Positions 43,920 to 54,431 of a stretch of DNA of 64,000 nucleotides are shown here, in pieces (the stretch's first letter is position 1; every line of letters begins with the position of its first letter). The DNA comes from Corynebacterium sp. HMSC036D02 (lineage in GTDB: Bacteria; Actinomycetota; Actinomycetes; Mycobacteriales; Mycobacteriaceae). Where the stretch lies: contig NZ_KV827683.1 of NCBI RefSeq assembly GCF_001836165.1, positions 57,896 to 121,895 of the forward strand. Direction: 5' to 3'. Position numbers and translations under genes: made by a program. The notes beneath the pieces were generated by a model. The model was not told the DNA's origin, ran no database searches, and worked only from the letters and a program-made list of their open reading frames with translations.

Positions 43920-44423
43920 TTAGGAGCGGTCGAAGTCGCGCTGCAAGTGGACCAAGCCGAGGCGCACGCCGTCCTTGGTGTGGATATTGGGCATGCGGCC
44001 GGTCTCCACGAAGCCAAACTTCTTGTGCAGGGCGATGGAGGACTCGTTGGTGTCCACGATATAGGTAATCATCGTCTCCACGTAGTCATTTTCCTTCGCG
44101 TGATCCATGAGCGTGTCCATGAGCTCGCTGCCCACGCCCTTGCCCCGTGCGGACTCCGCAATATAAATGGAGTCCTCCGCTGTGCCGTAGTAGATAGCCG
44201 GGGTGACAAACTGGAAGTAGGCGGCCCAGCCAACGATCTCATCGTCGTCCACGGCGACATAGACCGGATAGCCTTCCTTGTCCATCTGTGCCAGCCACTC
44301 TTCTCGGTCTTCTACGGATTCTTGCCAGGTCACCAGGTTGGTGGCCGGTTTCGCGGCGGAGGCGGAGTTGTAGATGGCGGAGATTGTGGGGGCGTCGGCA
44401 AGCTCTGCGGGACGAACGTGCAT
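43920..44423 (-). CDS. GNAT acetyltransferase, phosphinothricin acetyltransferase-like
   Basis: The 167 residues have GNAT motif A as YIAESARGKGVGSELMDTLM (acetyl-CoA loop GKGVGS) and motif B as NESSIALHKKFGFVETGRMP. Overall similarity to phosphinothricin/methionine sulfoximine acetyltransferases is evident. It is a paralog of the next gene, 8 nt away on the same strand. The substrate is unknown. Confidence 0.85.
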   Translation of the reverse strand: MHVRPAELADAPTISAIYNSASAAKPATNLVTWQESVEDREEWLAQMDKEGYPVYVAVDDDEIVGWAAYFQFVTPAIYYGTAEDSIYIAESARGKGVGSELMDTLMDHAKENDYVETMITYIVDTNESSIALHKKFGFVETGRMPNIHTKDGVRLGLVHLQRDFDRS

Positions 44424-44431
44424 GATGTTCC

Positions 44432-44926
44432 TTAAACCATGAGTTGCAAGTGGGTGAGGTCTATCCAGCGCCCAGCTTTGCGACTGACTTCTTTTAACGT
44501 TCCTACAGTGGCAAAGCCGAACTTTTCATGCAACTTGATGGATGCGGCGTTGTCCGCCACGATGAGCGCCAGCAGCGTATGGACCTGCTCCGACTCACGG
44601 GCATGCTGAACGACAGCACCGAGCAAGCGCGTGCCTACCCCGCGGCCGTGGGCGGTGGGATCAACGTAGATTGTTGTCTCGTAGCAGCCCAGCCACACCT
44701 TAGGATCGCGGTAGGGACGGTAGAGTGCCCAGCCTAAGTACGTGCCGTCGTCAGCGAAGGCCACGAAACAGGGACAATTGTCGCGGCGTAGTTGATGAAG
44801 GTACTCGGTGCGTTCCTCCACGGTGGCGGGTTCGCTGCGAAAAATGAAGTGGGTCTCTCGGATGGCCCAATTCAGGGTGGCGGTCATCGCGGGGACGTCG
44901 GCGTCCGTCGCTTCACGGATAATCAT
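44432..44926 (-). CDS. GNAT acetyltransferase, phosphinothricin acetyltransferase-like
   Basis: I start at 44926 (MIIREATDADVPAMTATLNW), giving 164 residues; the longer frame to 45025 overlaps tatD. Motif A is YVDPTAHGRGVGTRLLGAVV and motif B is NAASIKLHEKFGFATVGTLK. It shares the fold and many positions with the downstream GNAT, so the pair looks like a tandem duplication. The starts of this gene and tatD are only 24 bp apart. Confidence 0.87.
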   Translation of the reverse strand: MIIREATDADVPAMTATLNWAIRETHFIFRSEPATVEERTEYLHQLRRDNCPCFVAFADDGTYLGWALYRPYRDPKVWLGCYETTIYVDPTAHGRGVGTRLLGAVVQHARESEQVHTLLALIVADNAASIKLHEKFGFATVGTLKEVSRKAGRWIDLTHLQLMV

Positions 44927-44937
44927 GCGCGCAAGAC

Positions 44938-44950
44938 TACACTCACAGCC
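44938..44950 (+). promoter_or_regulatory. Leaderless tatD promoter (-10 TACACT, 7 nt)
   Basis: TACACT at 44938-44943, then 7 nt, then ATG 44951. It fixes the start at 44951 rather than the longer frame from 44792. Confidence 0.6.
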
Positions 44951-45775
44951 ATGTCTAAGAAGAAGCCACGCCCCACGCCCGTTCCCGCCGAAGGTTTGAG
45001 CCAGCTTATCGACGCCCACACGCACCTCGCCTCCTGCCGTGATGCTGATGCCGACCTCGTTGAGCGCGCTCGTGCTGCTGGTGTTGAGCGCATCGTTACC
45101 GTGGGTGATGGCCTAGCGGAGGCGGAGAAAGCTTTGGCCGCGGCACACGAATTCGACAACGTGTATGCCGCGTGTGCGATTCACCCGACAAAGGCTCATG
45201 AGCTGGATGAGGCCGCCCGTTCGCGCCTGAGCGAGATGGCGGCGGACCCACGCTGCGTGGCTATTGGTGAAACGGGCCTGGATACCTATTGGATTCACCA
45301 CGAGCCGGAAACCACCGCGCCCCTCGAGGTGCAGGAAGAGGCTCTTCGTTGGCACGCTGAGTTGGCAGCGAAGGTGGGGAAGACGCTCATGATCCACAAC
45401 CGTGAGGCCGATGAGGATCTCATGCGTGTGTTGGGGGAGTGCTCTGAAGTACCGAAGGTGATGCTGCACTGTTTCTCCTCACCACTTGATGTGGCCAAGG
45501 AAGCCCTTGAGCGCGGATATATTCTGTCCTTTGCCGGCAACGTGACGTTTAAGCGTAACGAAGAGATGCGCCAGGCCGCAGCGCTTGCCCCAGCCGGCCA
45601 GCTGCTTATTGAGACGGATGCGCCGTACATGACACCGGAGCCTTTCCGCGGTGCACGCAACGAACCTTCCCTTATCGGGCACACGTATCGCTGCGTGGCC
45701 CAGGCGCGTGGCCAGGAAGTAGAGGACTTGGCTGCGGAGGTTGCTGATACCTTCGCGCAGGTCTTCGGGGTGTGA
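44951..45775 (+). CDS. tatD: TatD-family metal-dependent hydrolase (DNase)
   Basis: The 274 residues begin with a Lys-rich stretch, then the metal site IDAHTHLASC (HxH), CVAIGETGLDTYW (Glu), MIHNREADEDLM (His), MLHCFSS (His) and LIETDAPYMTPEPFRGARNE (Asp). All TatD ligands are kept. The family has 3'-exonuclease activity in DNA repair. The place before rpf2-ksgA-ispE is conserved in actinobacteria, including mycobacteria. Confidence 0.94.
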   Translation: MSKKKPRPTPVPAEGLSQLIDAHTHLASCRDADADLVERARAAGVERIVTVGDGLAEAEKALAAAHEFDNVYAACAIHPTKAHELDEAARSRLSEMAADPRCVAIGETGLDTYWIHHEPETTAPLEVQEEALRWHAELAAKVGKTLMIHNREADEDLMRVLGECSEVPKVMLHCFSSPLDVAKEALERGYILSFAGNVTFKRNEEMRQAAALAPAGQLLIETDAPYMTPEPFRGARNEPSLIGHTYRCVAQARGQEVEDLAAEVADTFAQVFGV

Positions 45776-45885
45776 TGATCTTCACTAAGTGCAAATCCGC
45801 TGCTCATGGGTGGCGCGCGTGCTTGTTGTGACAAGTGTGTTGCTAGTGGTCGTGGCGTGTAAATGCGTCTCGAATGTTTAGTTCT

Positions 45886-47168
<1,283 letters not shown>

Positions 47169-47188
47169 AGCTTCAGCGCTGCGCGTAT

Positions 47189-47201
47189 TAGTCTGGATGT
47201 C
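47189..47201 (+). promoter_or_regulatory. Leaderless ksgA promoter (-10 TAGTCT, 7 nt)
   Basis: TAGTCT at 47189-47194, then 7 nt, then ATG 47202. Confidence 0.6.
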
Positions 47202-48044
47202 ATGACACAACCTCTCCTGCTGGGCCCGGTGGAGATCCGCGAGCTCGCCGCTGAGCTCGACGTGACGCCGACGAAGAAGCTGGGCCAGAATTTTCTCCAT
47301 GACCCCAACACCATCCGGCGCATTGTTGCCGCTGCGGACCTGAGTCCGGAGGATCGCGTGGTGGAAGTCGGCCCTGGTCTGGGTTCGCTGACCTTGGGGT
47401 TGCTGGGAGAGGTCGAGCACGTCACGGCCGTGGAGATTGACCCGCGTCTAGCCGGCAAGCTCCCGGACACCGTGGCCGCACGGGCAGCCGACTTTGCGGA
47501 TCGTCTCACCGTGGTGGAGAAGGATGCTCTCACCGTTGAGGTAGGGGAGCTGGGGGAACCGACCGCCTTGGTGGCCAACTTGCCCTATAACGTGGCGGTG
47601 CCGGTGCTGCTCCACCTGCTGGAGGTCTACCCATCGATTCGCCGTGTCCTGGTCATGGTGCAGCTTGAGGTAGCGGAGCGCCTCGCCGCCGCGCCGGGCA
47701 GCAAGGTCTATGGCATTCCTAGTGTGAAAGCTTCTTTCTATGGCCCGGTCCGCCAGGCCGGGACAATTGGCAAGAACGTGTTTTGGCCGGCACCCAAGAT
47801 CGAGTCAGGCCTGGTGCGTATCGACTGCACCCGCCCCTTCGACGAGGAGCTGCGACCACGGCTCTTTGCGCTGATCGACGCCGCCTTTGCCCAACGCCGG
47901 AAGACGCTTCGCGCCGCCTTAGCGGGCTTTTTCGGTTCCGCCGCGGCAGCCGAGGAGGCGTTACGCGCGGCGGAAATCGATCCGCGCCTGCGCGGCGAGA
48001 AGTTGGGCGTGGAGGACTTCGTCCGATTGGCGGAAGTCTCATGA
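47202..48044 (+). CDS. ksgA: 16S rRNA dimethyladenosine transferase KsgA/RsmA
   Basis: The 280-residue enzyme shows [20 protein letters not shown], the SAM loop [20 protein letters not shown] and catalytic motif [16 protein letters not shown]. It dimethylates A1518 and A1519 of 16S rRNA. Its stop overlaps the ispE ATG (ATGA), so the two are translationally coupled, as in mycobacteria. Confidence 0.97.
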   Translation: MTQPLLLGPVEIRELAAELDVTPTKKLGQNFLHDPNTIRRIVAAADLSPEDRVVEVGPGLGSLTLGLLGEVEHVTAVEIDPRLAGKLPDTVAARAADFADRLTVVEKDALTVEVGELGEPTALVANLPYNVAVPVLLHLLEVYPSIRRVLVMVQLEVAERLAAAPGSKVYGIPSVKASFYGPVRQAGTIGKNVFWPAPKIESGLVRIDCTRPFDEELRPRLFALIDAAFAQRRKTLRAALAGFFGSAAAAEEALRAAEIDPRLRGEKLGVEDFVRLAEVS

Positions 48045-48979
48045 GCAAACCAGTAAACGAGTCCCCACAGCTTTGGCAGGCGCGCGCCCACGCCAAGGTC
48101 AACTTACACCTGGGCGTCGGTGAGGCCCGCGCGGATGGTTTCCACGAGCTGGCCACCGTCTTCCAGTCCCTCGATGTGCACGATCGTGTGAGCTATCGCT
48201 GGGGCGAGGGAAGCACCGTGGAAGTCACCGGTAACCATGCGAAGGGCGTTCCGGCATCAACCGAGAACCTGGCATGGCGCGCGGTGGAGCTGGTGGCACA
48301 GAACCTCATGCTGCCGGCTGCCGGGACACTCACGATGGAAAAGAACATCCCTGCTGCCGGCGGCATGGCTGGAGGTTCTGCCGATGCTGCCGCGGCCCTG
48401 CTTCTAGCTAATCAGGCGTTGAGTACCGAGTTTGGCCGCGAGCCGCTCAGCATGGAGAAGCTCTACGAGCTCGCCGCGGAGCTGGGATCCGATGTTCCTT
48501 TTACTCTCATGGGTGGCACGGCCTTGGGGCGCGGGCGCGGTGAGCTCTTGACGCCGATGCTCTCGCGTGGGCGCTATATCTGGGCAATCATCACCAATGC
48601 GGAGGGCTTGTCAACGCCCTCTGTCTTCCGCAAGCTGGACGAATTGCGGGCTGCCGGCCGCGGAAGCACACCGCACCTCGACACTGAAGCGGTGGGCCAA
48701 GCCCTCGTGGGTGGCACCCCCCGCGAGCTCGCTGCGGTGATGCACAACGACCTCCAACCGGCAGCCCTCTCGCTACGCCCGGACCTCCGCAAGATTCTTG
48801 ATACTGGTGAAGCCGCCGGCGCCCTCAAAGGGATCGTCTCCGGCTCTGGACCGACTTGCGCCTTCCTCTGTGAAGACGAGGAGACCGCCCAGGAAGTGGT
48901 GGCCCAAGTCTGCGCCGATAACCGCGGTACTCGCGGATTGGTGACCCGCGGCCCAGCCACCGGCGCAACACTGGTCTAG
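48041..48979 (+). CDS. ispE: 4-diphosphocytidyl-2-C-methyl-D-erythritol kinase
   Basis: I start at 48041 ([20 protein letters not shown]), giving 312 residues; the longer frame lies inside ksgA. GHMP kinase motifs are present: [20 protein letters not shown] with the substrate-binding region, the ATP loop [20 protein letters not shown], and [10 protein letters not shown] near the C-terminus. It acts in the MEP isoprenoid pathway, feeding menaquinone and decaprenyl phosphate synthesis. Confidence 0.96.
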   Translation: MSKPVNESPQLWQARAHAKVNLHLGVGEARADGFHELATVFQSLDVHDRVSYRWGEGSTVEVTGNHAKGVPASTENLAWRAVELVAQNLMLPAAGTLTMEKNIPAAGGMAGGSADAAAALLLANQALSTEFGREPLSMEKLYELAAELGSDVPFTLMGGTALGRGRGELLTPMLSRGRYIWAIITNAEGLSTPSVFRKLDELRAAGRGSTPHLDTEAVGQALVGGTPRELAAVMHNDLQPAALSLRPDLRKILDTGEAAGALKGIVSGSGPTCAFLCEDEETAQEVVAQVCADNRGTRGLVTRGPATGATLV

Positions 48980-49023
48980 CACCAAATACTGGTCTAGCGC
49001 CCGCGTTGTACTAGGCGGCGGTT

Positions 49024-50322
49024 TTAGAGGACGGCCATCTCCACAGGCTTGAAGTCGAGCTTGTAGCGCTGCGGCTCCTGGTCACCGAGAAGATCAAGAA
49101 CCACCAGTTCCTGCTTGTTGGCATCGGTGACATAGGCATAGCCGTTTGCCGCCTTCAGAATTGGTCCCGGCTGTTGCCACTCCTCGTTTTCCTTCCACGG
49201 GGAGATAGCGTCAATCTGCTTTGTTACCTCGCCGGAATCCGGGTCGATGACGTTGAGTTTGCCGTCGGTCGTGAGCACCAGTGCCTCGCCCAAAGGGCCG
49301 CGGGCCAGAGAACGGAACCAGTAGTACTCGCCGAGCTCGACCTTCTTGGCAGAGTAGTCCTCCGTATTGATGAGGGTCACTGAGGTGGGACGCTCGAATT
49401 CAGCATCCTTGTCGGTCTTGTTATCCGCCAGGATGACGTTGGATTCCTCCGAACCTGCAGAGTTGCCGGAGCGCTGGTAGCCGTCTTTGCCTGCATAAGT
49501 GGATACGTCGATCTTATGGAAGTCGGTGCCGTCGAAGACAACGGGCCCGTCTTCGCATCCGAAGAAGAGGGAGCCATTACCAGCGGCAGCTTCGCCGTGG
49601 ACACCTGGGCACTCGGTGGTTTCCGCAAGAACCTTGCCAGACTGGTCTAAGTGCTGAATGGTGTGGCGTTCGTCTTCGGTACCCTTCGTGGTGACTACGG
49701 AGCCGTCTTTCAGCGGGACGGCTACTCCGTGGTGGGCGGCACCTGTCTCGATGGTGTTGACGGGTGCGGCGTCTTCTTTGCCGATGTCCTCGGTTTTGTA
49801 GATCTTTGCCACGCCGTCGCCGTCGGAGAAAAGCGCGGTAAAGCCGTCGTGGTGAACCACGTGGCCGGCGTGAGGTGCGTCGATGGAAGCGTCCCCAAGC
49901 TGAGGCTGTGCCGCGTAATAGTGCTTGTGGTCTCCGTGCGGCTTCGTGATGCGCCCGGTGTCGAAGGTGAGGAAGCTGTCACCTTTGGTCACCATGATGT
50001 GGCGGTTATCGCCGGCATCGCTAAGCCGGAGAAATGCTTTCAGTTCTTCGTTGTCGATGACCTCACCGGTCTCGCCGTCGAGAGTGGTGAGACCATTCTT
50101 GTGCGATAGGAGGATGCGGGGAGGTAGTTCGGCTACCTCAGTCTCACCAGCAGAAGCTTCGAAACCGTCATGGCTGTGCCCCTCGCCGTGCTCGGCATGC
50201 GCGTTGCTAGCTTCAGCGCTGGAGGGCGGTGAAGCTTCTTCGCTGTCAGGGGAGGAACAAGAGGTAATGGTGAGAATGGTGGCGGATAGTGCGGCGCACA
50301 AGGCGAGACGTTCTTTTTTCAT
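49024..50322 (-). CDS. AztD-like zinc-binding lipoprotein (beta-propeller)
   Basis: The 432-residue protein has a lipoprotein signal (TILTITSC, Cys about residue 22), a His-rich flexible segment (HAEHGEGHSHDG) and a repeated beta-propeller body with further histidines (HGDHKHYY, HAGHVVHHDG, HHGVAVP). This matches the periplasmic zinc metallochaperone AztD, which hands zinc to an ABC importer. The importer genes are not here. A half-Zur-like motif and a -10 8 nt before the ATG are seen upstream. Confidence 0.78.
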   Translation of the reverse strand: MKKERLALCAALSATILTITSCSSPDSEEASPPSSAEASNAHAEHGEGHSHDGFEASAGETEVAELPPRILLSHKNGLTTLDGETGEVIDNEELKAFLRLSDAGDNRHIMVTKGDSFLTFDTGRITKPHGDHKHYYAAQPQLGDASIDAPHAGHVVHHDGFTALFSDGDGVAKIYKTEDIGKEDAAPVNTIETGAAHHGVAVPLKDGSVVTTKGTEDERHTIQHLDQSGKVLAETTECPGVHGEAAAGNGSLFFGCEDGPVVFDGTDFHKIDVSTYAGKDGYQRSGNSAGSEESNVILADNKTDKDAEFERPTSVTLINTEDYSAKKVELGEYYWFRSLARGPLGEALVLTTDGKLNVIDPDSGEVTKQIDAISPWKENEEWQQPGPILKAANGYAYVTDANKQELVVLDLLGDQEPQRYKLDFKPVEMAVL

Positions 50323-50330
50323 AGTGCGCC

Positions 50331-50360
50331 ACAGTATTGGAAGTGAAAATCAATAGCAAT
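50331..50360 (-). promoter_or_regulatory. Promoter of the AztD-like gene with possible Zur half-site
   Basis: On the minus strand TACTGT (50336-50331) lies 8 nt before the ATG. TGAAAATCA at 50344-50352 (plus strand) matches the first half of the actinobacterial Zur box (TGAAAATCATTTTCA type) and lies near the -35 position. The second half is poor. Confidence 0.3.
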
Positions 50361-50413
50361 AAAGGTAATGGTGCGGGGGTAACCGTGCTGAAGCACTAAG
50401 ATGAACTCTCGAT

Positions 50414-52249
50414 ATGGCGAACCTCATTAACCTCGAAAACGTAACCAAGTCCTTCGGGCTCAAGACCCTACTGAATGGGGTCTCCCTCGGCGTTCAAACC
50501 GGTGATCGCATCGGTATCGTCGGCGTCAACGGCGGCGGCAAAACTACACTGCTGGAAGTTCTCACCGGCATCGAATCCCCGGACTCGGGCCGTGTATCCC
50601 ACAATTCGGATTTGCGCATGGCAGTGGTGACCCAACGCTTTGAGCTGGAGGAGTCCCTCACCATCGCCCAGGTCATCATCGAACCACTGGGCTTGGAAAC
50701 CTTCGAGTGGGCTTCTAATGCCAAGGTGCGCGATGTCCTCGGCGGCCTCGGCATCGTTGACCTAGGGCTAGACACCCCTGTGGGATCGCTCTCTGGTGGT
50801 GAACGGCGCCGCGTCAACCTGGCTGCCGCACTCGTTCAAGACCTCGACATCGTGGTGCTCGATGAGCCGACCAACCACCTTGACGTCGAAGGCGTGCAGT
50901 GGCTAGCCAGCCACCTGCTTTCACGCAAGCTGGCGGTCGTCGTCGTCACGCACGACCGCTGGTTCCTCGACACCGTTGCCACCACTACTTGGGAGGTGCA
51001 CGACGGTGTCGTCGACGCCTATGAGGGTGGCTACAACGACTGGACCTTTGCCCGCGCCGAGCGCGCGCGCCAAGCCGATGCCATCGAGCAGCGCCGGCAG
51101 AACCTGGCGCGAAAGGAGCTGGCCTGGCTGCGCCGCGGGGCACCGGCACGTACCTCGAAGCCGCGCTACCGCATTGAGGCGGCTGAGGCGCTCATCGCGG
51201 ATGTTCCTGCGCCGCGCGACAAGGTTGAGCTCATGGCCTTTTCTAAGCAGCGCCAGGGACGAGTTGTCATTGAGCTTGAGGATGCAAAGGTCACCACCCC
51301 GGATGGTCGCACACTGGTGGATCACCTCACCTGGCGGTTGGCGCCGGGCGAGCGTATCGGTCTCGTCGGCGTTAACGGTTCGGGCAAGACCACGCTGCTG
51401 CGCGCCCTTGCTGGGGAATCAGAGCTTGCCGCGGGCAAGCGCATCGAGGGCAAGACCGTGCGCCTGGGCTGGTTGCGCCAAGAACTCGATGACCTGGATC
51501 CACAGCGCCGGCTTCTCGATGCCGTGGAGGACGTCGCCACCTACGTCCATTTGGGAAAGAAAGAGCTCTCCGCCTCGCAGCTGGCGGAGCGCCTGGGCTT
51601 TTCCGCGAAACGGCAGCGCACGCCGGTTGGCGATCTCTCCGGTGGTGAACGCCGTCGCCTGCAGCTGACCCGCGTGCTCATGGCAGAGCCGAATGTTCTG
51701 CTTCTCGACGAGCCCACAAACGACCTCGACATCGATACCCTCCAGGAGCTGGAGTCTCTTCTCGACTCGTGGCCCGGCACCTTGGTGGTCATTTCGCACG
51801 ATCGCTACCTCATCGAGCGCATCGCTGATAACACCTATGCGCTGTTCGGGGATGGCAAGCTCACCAACCTGCCGGGTGGCATTGAGGAATACTTGCGTCG
51901 CCGTCAGGAGATGGAAGCCGCCACTGCCCGCGGCGTTCTCGACTTAGGAGAAGCCTCCAAGGACGCCGACGAGAAGAGCGCGGAAGCCGTCCCGGCCAAG
52001 CGTTTGAGCTCCCAGGAGGAGCGCGAGCTGACCAAGAAGATGAATGCGTTGGAGCGCAAGATGAGCAAGCTCGACGACAAGACTGCGAAGCTGAATGAAA
52101 AGATGGCACAAGCCGCGGAGAAGATGTCCTCTGGCGAGGGGGACAGTGGTGAGCTAGCGAAGCTCGACTCCGAGCTCAAGGCCGTTGCCGCCGAGCGTGA
52201 AGAACTTGAGATGGAATGGCTGGAGCTGGGGGAGAAGCTCGAAGGCTAG
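50414..52249 (+). CDS. ABC-F family ATPase (Uup-like)
   Basis: The 611-residue soluble protein has two ABC cassettes: Walker A GVNGGGKTTLL and GVNGSGKTTLL; signatures LSGGERRRVNLA and LSGGERRRLQLT; Walker B IVVLDEPTNHLD and VLLLDEPTNDLD. A linker joins them and the C-terminus is a coiled coil (about 540-610, EELTKKMNALERKMSKLDDK-like). No membrane part exists. ABC-F proteins rescue stalled ribosomes or give antibiotic protection. The place after ispE is conserved. Confidence 0.93.
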   Translation: MANLINLENVTKSFGLKTLLNGVSLGVQTGDRIGIVGVNGGGKTTLLEVLTGIESPDSGRVSHNSDLRMAVVTQRFELEESLTIAQVIIEPLGLETFEWASNAKVRDVLGGLGIVDLGLDTPVGSLSGGERRRVNLAAALVQDLDIVVLDEPTNHLDVEGVQWLASHLLSRKLAVVVVTHDRWFLDTVATTTWEVHDGVVDAYEGGYNDWTFARAERARQADAIEQRRQNLARKELAWLRRGAPARTSKPRYRIEAAEALIADVPAPRDKVELMAFSKQRQGRVVIELEDAKVTTPDGRTLVDHLTWRLAPGERIGLVGVNGSGKTTLLRALAGESELAAGKRIEGKTVRLGWLRQELDDLDPQRRLLDAVEDVATYVHLGKKELSASQLAERLGFSAKRQRTPVGDLSGGERRRLQLTRVLMAEPNVLLLDEPTNDLDIDTLQELESLLDSWPGTLVVISHDRYLIERIADNTYALFGDGKLTNLPGGIEEYLRRRQEMEAATARGVLDLGEASKDADEKSAEAVPAKRLSSQEERELTKKMNALERKMSKLDDKTAKLNEKMAQAAEKMSSGEGDSGELAKLDSELKAVAAEREELEMEWLELGEKLEG

Positions 52250-52271
52250 TGCTTGAGGACTAGGCCCAGCC

Positions 52272-53186
52272 CTACCCAAAGAAGCCAGTGATAGTCAGCA
52301 TGGCCGGCAGGGAGAGGAAGGTGGTGAGGAAGACCGTATCGCGCGCCACCGTTTCTCCCGACTGGTAGGTCGCGGCATAGTTGTAGACGTTCTGTGCGGT
52401 CGGAAGCGCGGACAAGATAAGCGCTGCGTAGAGCTCGTTGCCGCTCAGTCCCAAGGCTAGTCCTGCCGCCAAGGCGATGGCCGGCATGGCAATGAGCTTG
52501 AGCACCGTGGCGGTAATCGTCGGCAGGCGGTCATTGGCCAACAACCCTTTACCGGTGAGAGAGGCTCCGAAACTCATGAGGATCATCGGAATGGAAGCCC
52601 CACCGAGGATCTCAAGGGGCGCCATGATGACGTCGGGGACCTGCCAGCCAGCCGCAGAAACGATGAAGCCGGCGATGGCCGCTATGACGACAGGCGCCGT
52701 AAGCCCGGAAACCACGGAGCTGGTAATCGAACGCAGGCTTGTTCCCTGTGCGTTGAGGCCGGCGATGATGAAGGGGGAGAGTACCGCCATCTGGAGTACG
52801 AGTGCTGGCACCACAAAAGTGGCATCACCGATCACATAGGTGGCAATCGGCAGTCCAATGTTGACGGAGTTGTAATAGCTCGCCGCTGCCGCTCCGGCCA
52901 TCGTTTCTGCCCCGCTTCGCCGGAAGAACAGTGCGCTGAGCAACCCATACAATGCCATCGTGGTGACTGAAGCAATCGCGATGACAGCGACAACGGGAGA
53001 GGTGAAGGCAGAAGTATCTGAGGTGGCCACGCTGGAAAAAATCAGCGCTGGGGTGGCTGCCCAGAATGCTGTACGGTTGAATTGCAGTCGGGCTTCACCC
53101 TTGCCAATAACGCCTCGGTGAGCCAAGAAGAAGCCCACGCCGATAACCACAAAAATGATGGCGAAGCCGGTTAAGACGTCCAGCAA
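52272..53186 (-). CDS. AEC-family (auxin efflux carrier-like) transporter
   Basis: The 304 residues contain ten hydrophobic segments with the AEC order; start at TTG 53186 (MLDVLTGFAIIFVVIGVGFF). Family motifs are ALIFSSVATSD, NSVNIGLPIATYVIG and SALPTAQNVYNYA (with the Asn-rich end). Substrates in this family are organic anions such as malate; here unknown. It converges on the ABC-F gene. Confidence 0.88.
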   Translation of the reverse strand: MLDVLTGFAIIFVVIGVGFFLAHRGVIGKGEARLQFNRTAFWAATPALIFSSVATSDTSAFTSPVVAVIAIASVTTMALYGLLSALFFRRSGAETMAGAAAASYYNSVNIGLPIATYVIGDATFVVPALVLQMAVLSPFIIAGLNAQGTSLRSITSSVVSGLTAPVVIAAIAGFIVSAAGWQVPDVIMAPLEILGGASIPMILMSFGASLTGKGLLANDRLPTITATVLKLIAMPAIALAAGLALGLSGNELYAALILSALPTAQNVYNYAATYQSGETVARDTVFLTTFLSLPAMLTITGFFG

Positions 53187-53344
53187 CAGTGATCAACCTT
53201 TCGAATAATCGTTAAAGCTAGCCTCCGGTCATTCTTTCATGTCGGGGTACTAACCCCAGCAGCGGATAACAAAGTGGTATCGAAAATCCCATAGAGCCGG
53301 GCAGACCTTCACTGCGCTCGCCGTTGTATGGCACGGTGGAAGGC

Positions 53345-53935
53345 ATGAATTCTTTCCGTCGTGTTTCCCGCCTGTCCGCTACCGCAGCCGTGGCAGCATC
53401 CCTTAGCGCCGCTTTGTCGGTGTCTGCGGCCCAGGCCGCCCCGGCTAACTTTTCCTCCGCACAGCCGCAGGAACTGAACCAGTTGTCCTCCCAGGCTGCT
53501 GAGCAGATCAACTCTTTTGAAATCGAGCTGCCCGCGCAGGCTTATGACTTGGCCAAGCAGTACAACGTCCAGCTGCCAGGTTTCATCAAAAAGCCGACCC
53601 CGGCCGTGGCGAATGAGCTCGTTGGTGCAACCCACGCCCACCTGCTGAAGCAGGGCCACCACGAGGATGCCAACGCCAAGAACATTGCTCAGGAGTGGGC
53701 AAACCAGGCCGCGGCCGGCAAGGTCACCTTCCACGGCAATGTTGGCGATGGCCTGACCCACCTGGAGGAGGGCAGCGGTAACATTTACAAGCTCACTGAG
53801 CAGGAAGCTAAGGATCGCGTGAACTGGCTTAACCGCGACGTGCCCGTGACCAAGGCCGATGGCACTGGCTTCGGCGTCGCCCAGGCTTTTGATGGCACCC
53901 ACGTCTATGTTGCGGAGTACTTCTTCAATAAGTAA
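53345..53935 (+). CDS. Small secreted protein with CAP-like C-terminus
   Basis: I start at ATG 53345 (MNSFRRVSRLSATAAVAASL), preceded by GGAAGG; a longer frame starts at 53324. The 196 residues have a signal peptide cleaved after AQAA. The mature chain ends GFGVAQAFDGTHVYVAEYFF, like the last strands of the CAP/SCP fold, with His residues earlier (ATHAHLLKQGHHED). The family is abundant in corynebacteria. Function unknown; no enzyme motif is clear. Confidence 0.75.
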   Translation: MNSFRRVSRLSATAAVAASLSAALSVSAAQAAPANFSSAQPQELNQLSSQAAEQINSFEIELPAQAYDLAKQYNVQLPGFIKKPTPAVANELVGATHAHLLKQGHHEDANAKNIAQEWANQAAAGKVTFHGNVGDGLTHLEEGSGNIYKLTEQEAKDRVNWLNRDVPVTKADGTGFGVAQAFDGTHVYVAEYFFNK

Positions 53936-53970
53936 AGCTCCGAGCGGCACATTGAAAGTCGCCCTTGAGC

Positions 53971-53998
53971 AAGGCCCTGCCGCTTTAGGCAGGGCCTT
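53971..53998 (+). terminator. Hairpin terminator after the CAP-like gene
   Basis: An 11-bp perfect stem, AAGGCCCTGCC (53971-53981) with GGCAGGGCCTT (53988-53998), has a 6-nt loop and lies 35 nt after the stop. The downstream T tract (CTGCATGTTTTCC) is weak. Confidence 0.75.
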
Positions 53999-54021
53999 CT
54001 GCATGTTTTCCCGCAGAGGGT

Positions 54022-54034
54022 TACAGTGGGCCCC
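54022..54034 (+). promoter_or_regulatory. Leaderless promoter (-10 TACAGT, 7 nt)
   Basis: TACAGT at 54022-54027, then 7 nt, then ATG 54035. Confidence 0.6.
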
Positions 54035-54355
54035 ATGATTCTGATCAACGTACAGTTCCACGTTAAGCCCGAGTACGCCGATACCTTCTTGGAAGAGATT
54101 GATTGGTACACCAAGGCCTGCCAGGCAGAGCCCGGCTGCATCGACTTCAAGTGGTTCCGCGATCCGGAAGACAAGCAGCGCTTCCTGCTCCTTGAGTCCT
54201 ACAAGGACGGCACTGACGTCGACCACGTCAACACCGAGCACTTCAAGCGCTCCTGTGAGGAGCTGCCGAAGTACCTGGTGGAGACCCCGGACATCATCAA
54301 TACTTCCATTCCAGGTAAGACGGCATGGGATAAGATGGCTGAATTCTCGGTCTAG
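54035..54355 (+). CDS. Antibiotic biosynthesis monooxygenase (ABM) domain protein
   Basis: The 106 residues (MILINVQFHVKPEYADTFLE) form a dimeric ferredoxin-like ABM fold: EIDWYTKACQAEPGCIDFKW, then RFLLLESYKDGTDVDHVNTE with the family FxxxExY-type pattern, and HFKRSCEELPKYL. Members include quinone monooxygenases (YgiN) and signalling-molecule degraders (LsrG). The substrate is unknown. The leaderless promoter fixes the start. Confidence 0.9.
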   Translation: MILINVQFHVKPEYADTFLEEIDWYTKACQAEPGCIDFKWFRDPEDKQRFLLLESYKDGTDVDHVNTEHFKRSCEELPKYLVETPDIINTSIPGKTAWDKMAEFSV

Positions 54356-54374
54356 AGCACATGCTTAGACAAAA

Positions 54375-54398
54375 GCCGCCCAGCAGAAGCTGGGCGGC
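54375..54398. terminator. Bidirectional terminator between the ABM and acyltransferase genes
   Basis: A 10-bp perfect stem, GCCGCCCAGC (54375-54384) with GCTGGGCGGC (54389-54398), has a tetraloop AGAA, AAAA on the left and TTTCC on the right. Confidence 0.9.
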
Positions 54399-54431
54399 TT
54401 TCCTGATCCTCAGGCTCGAAGTTCGATTTAC

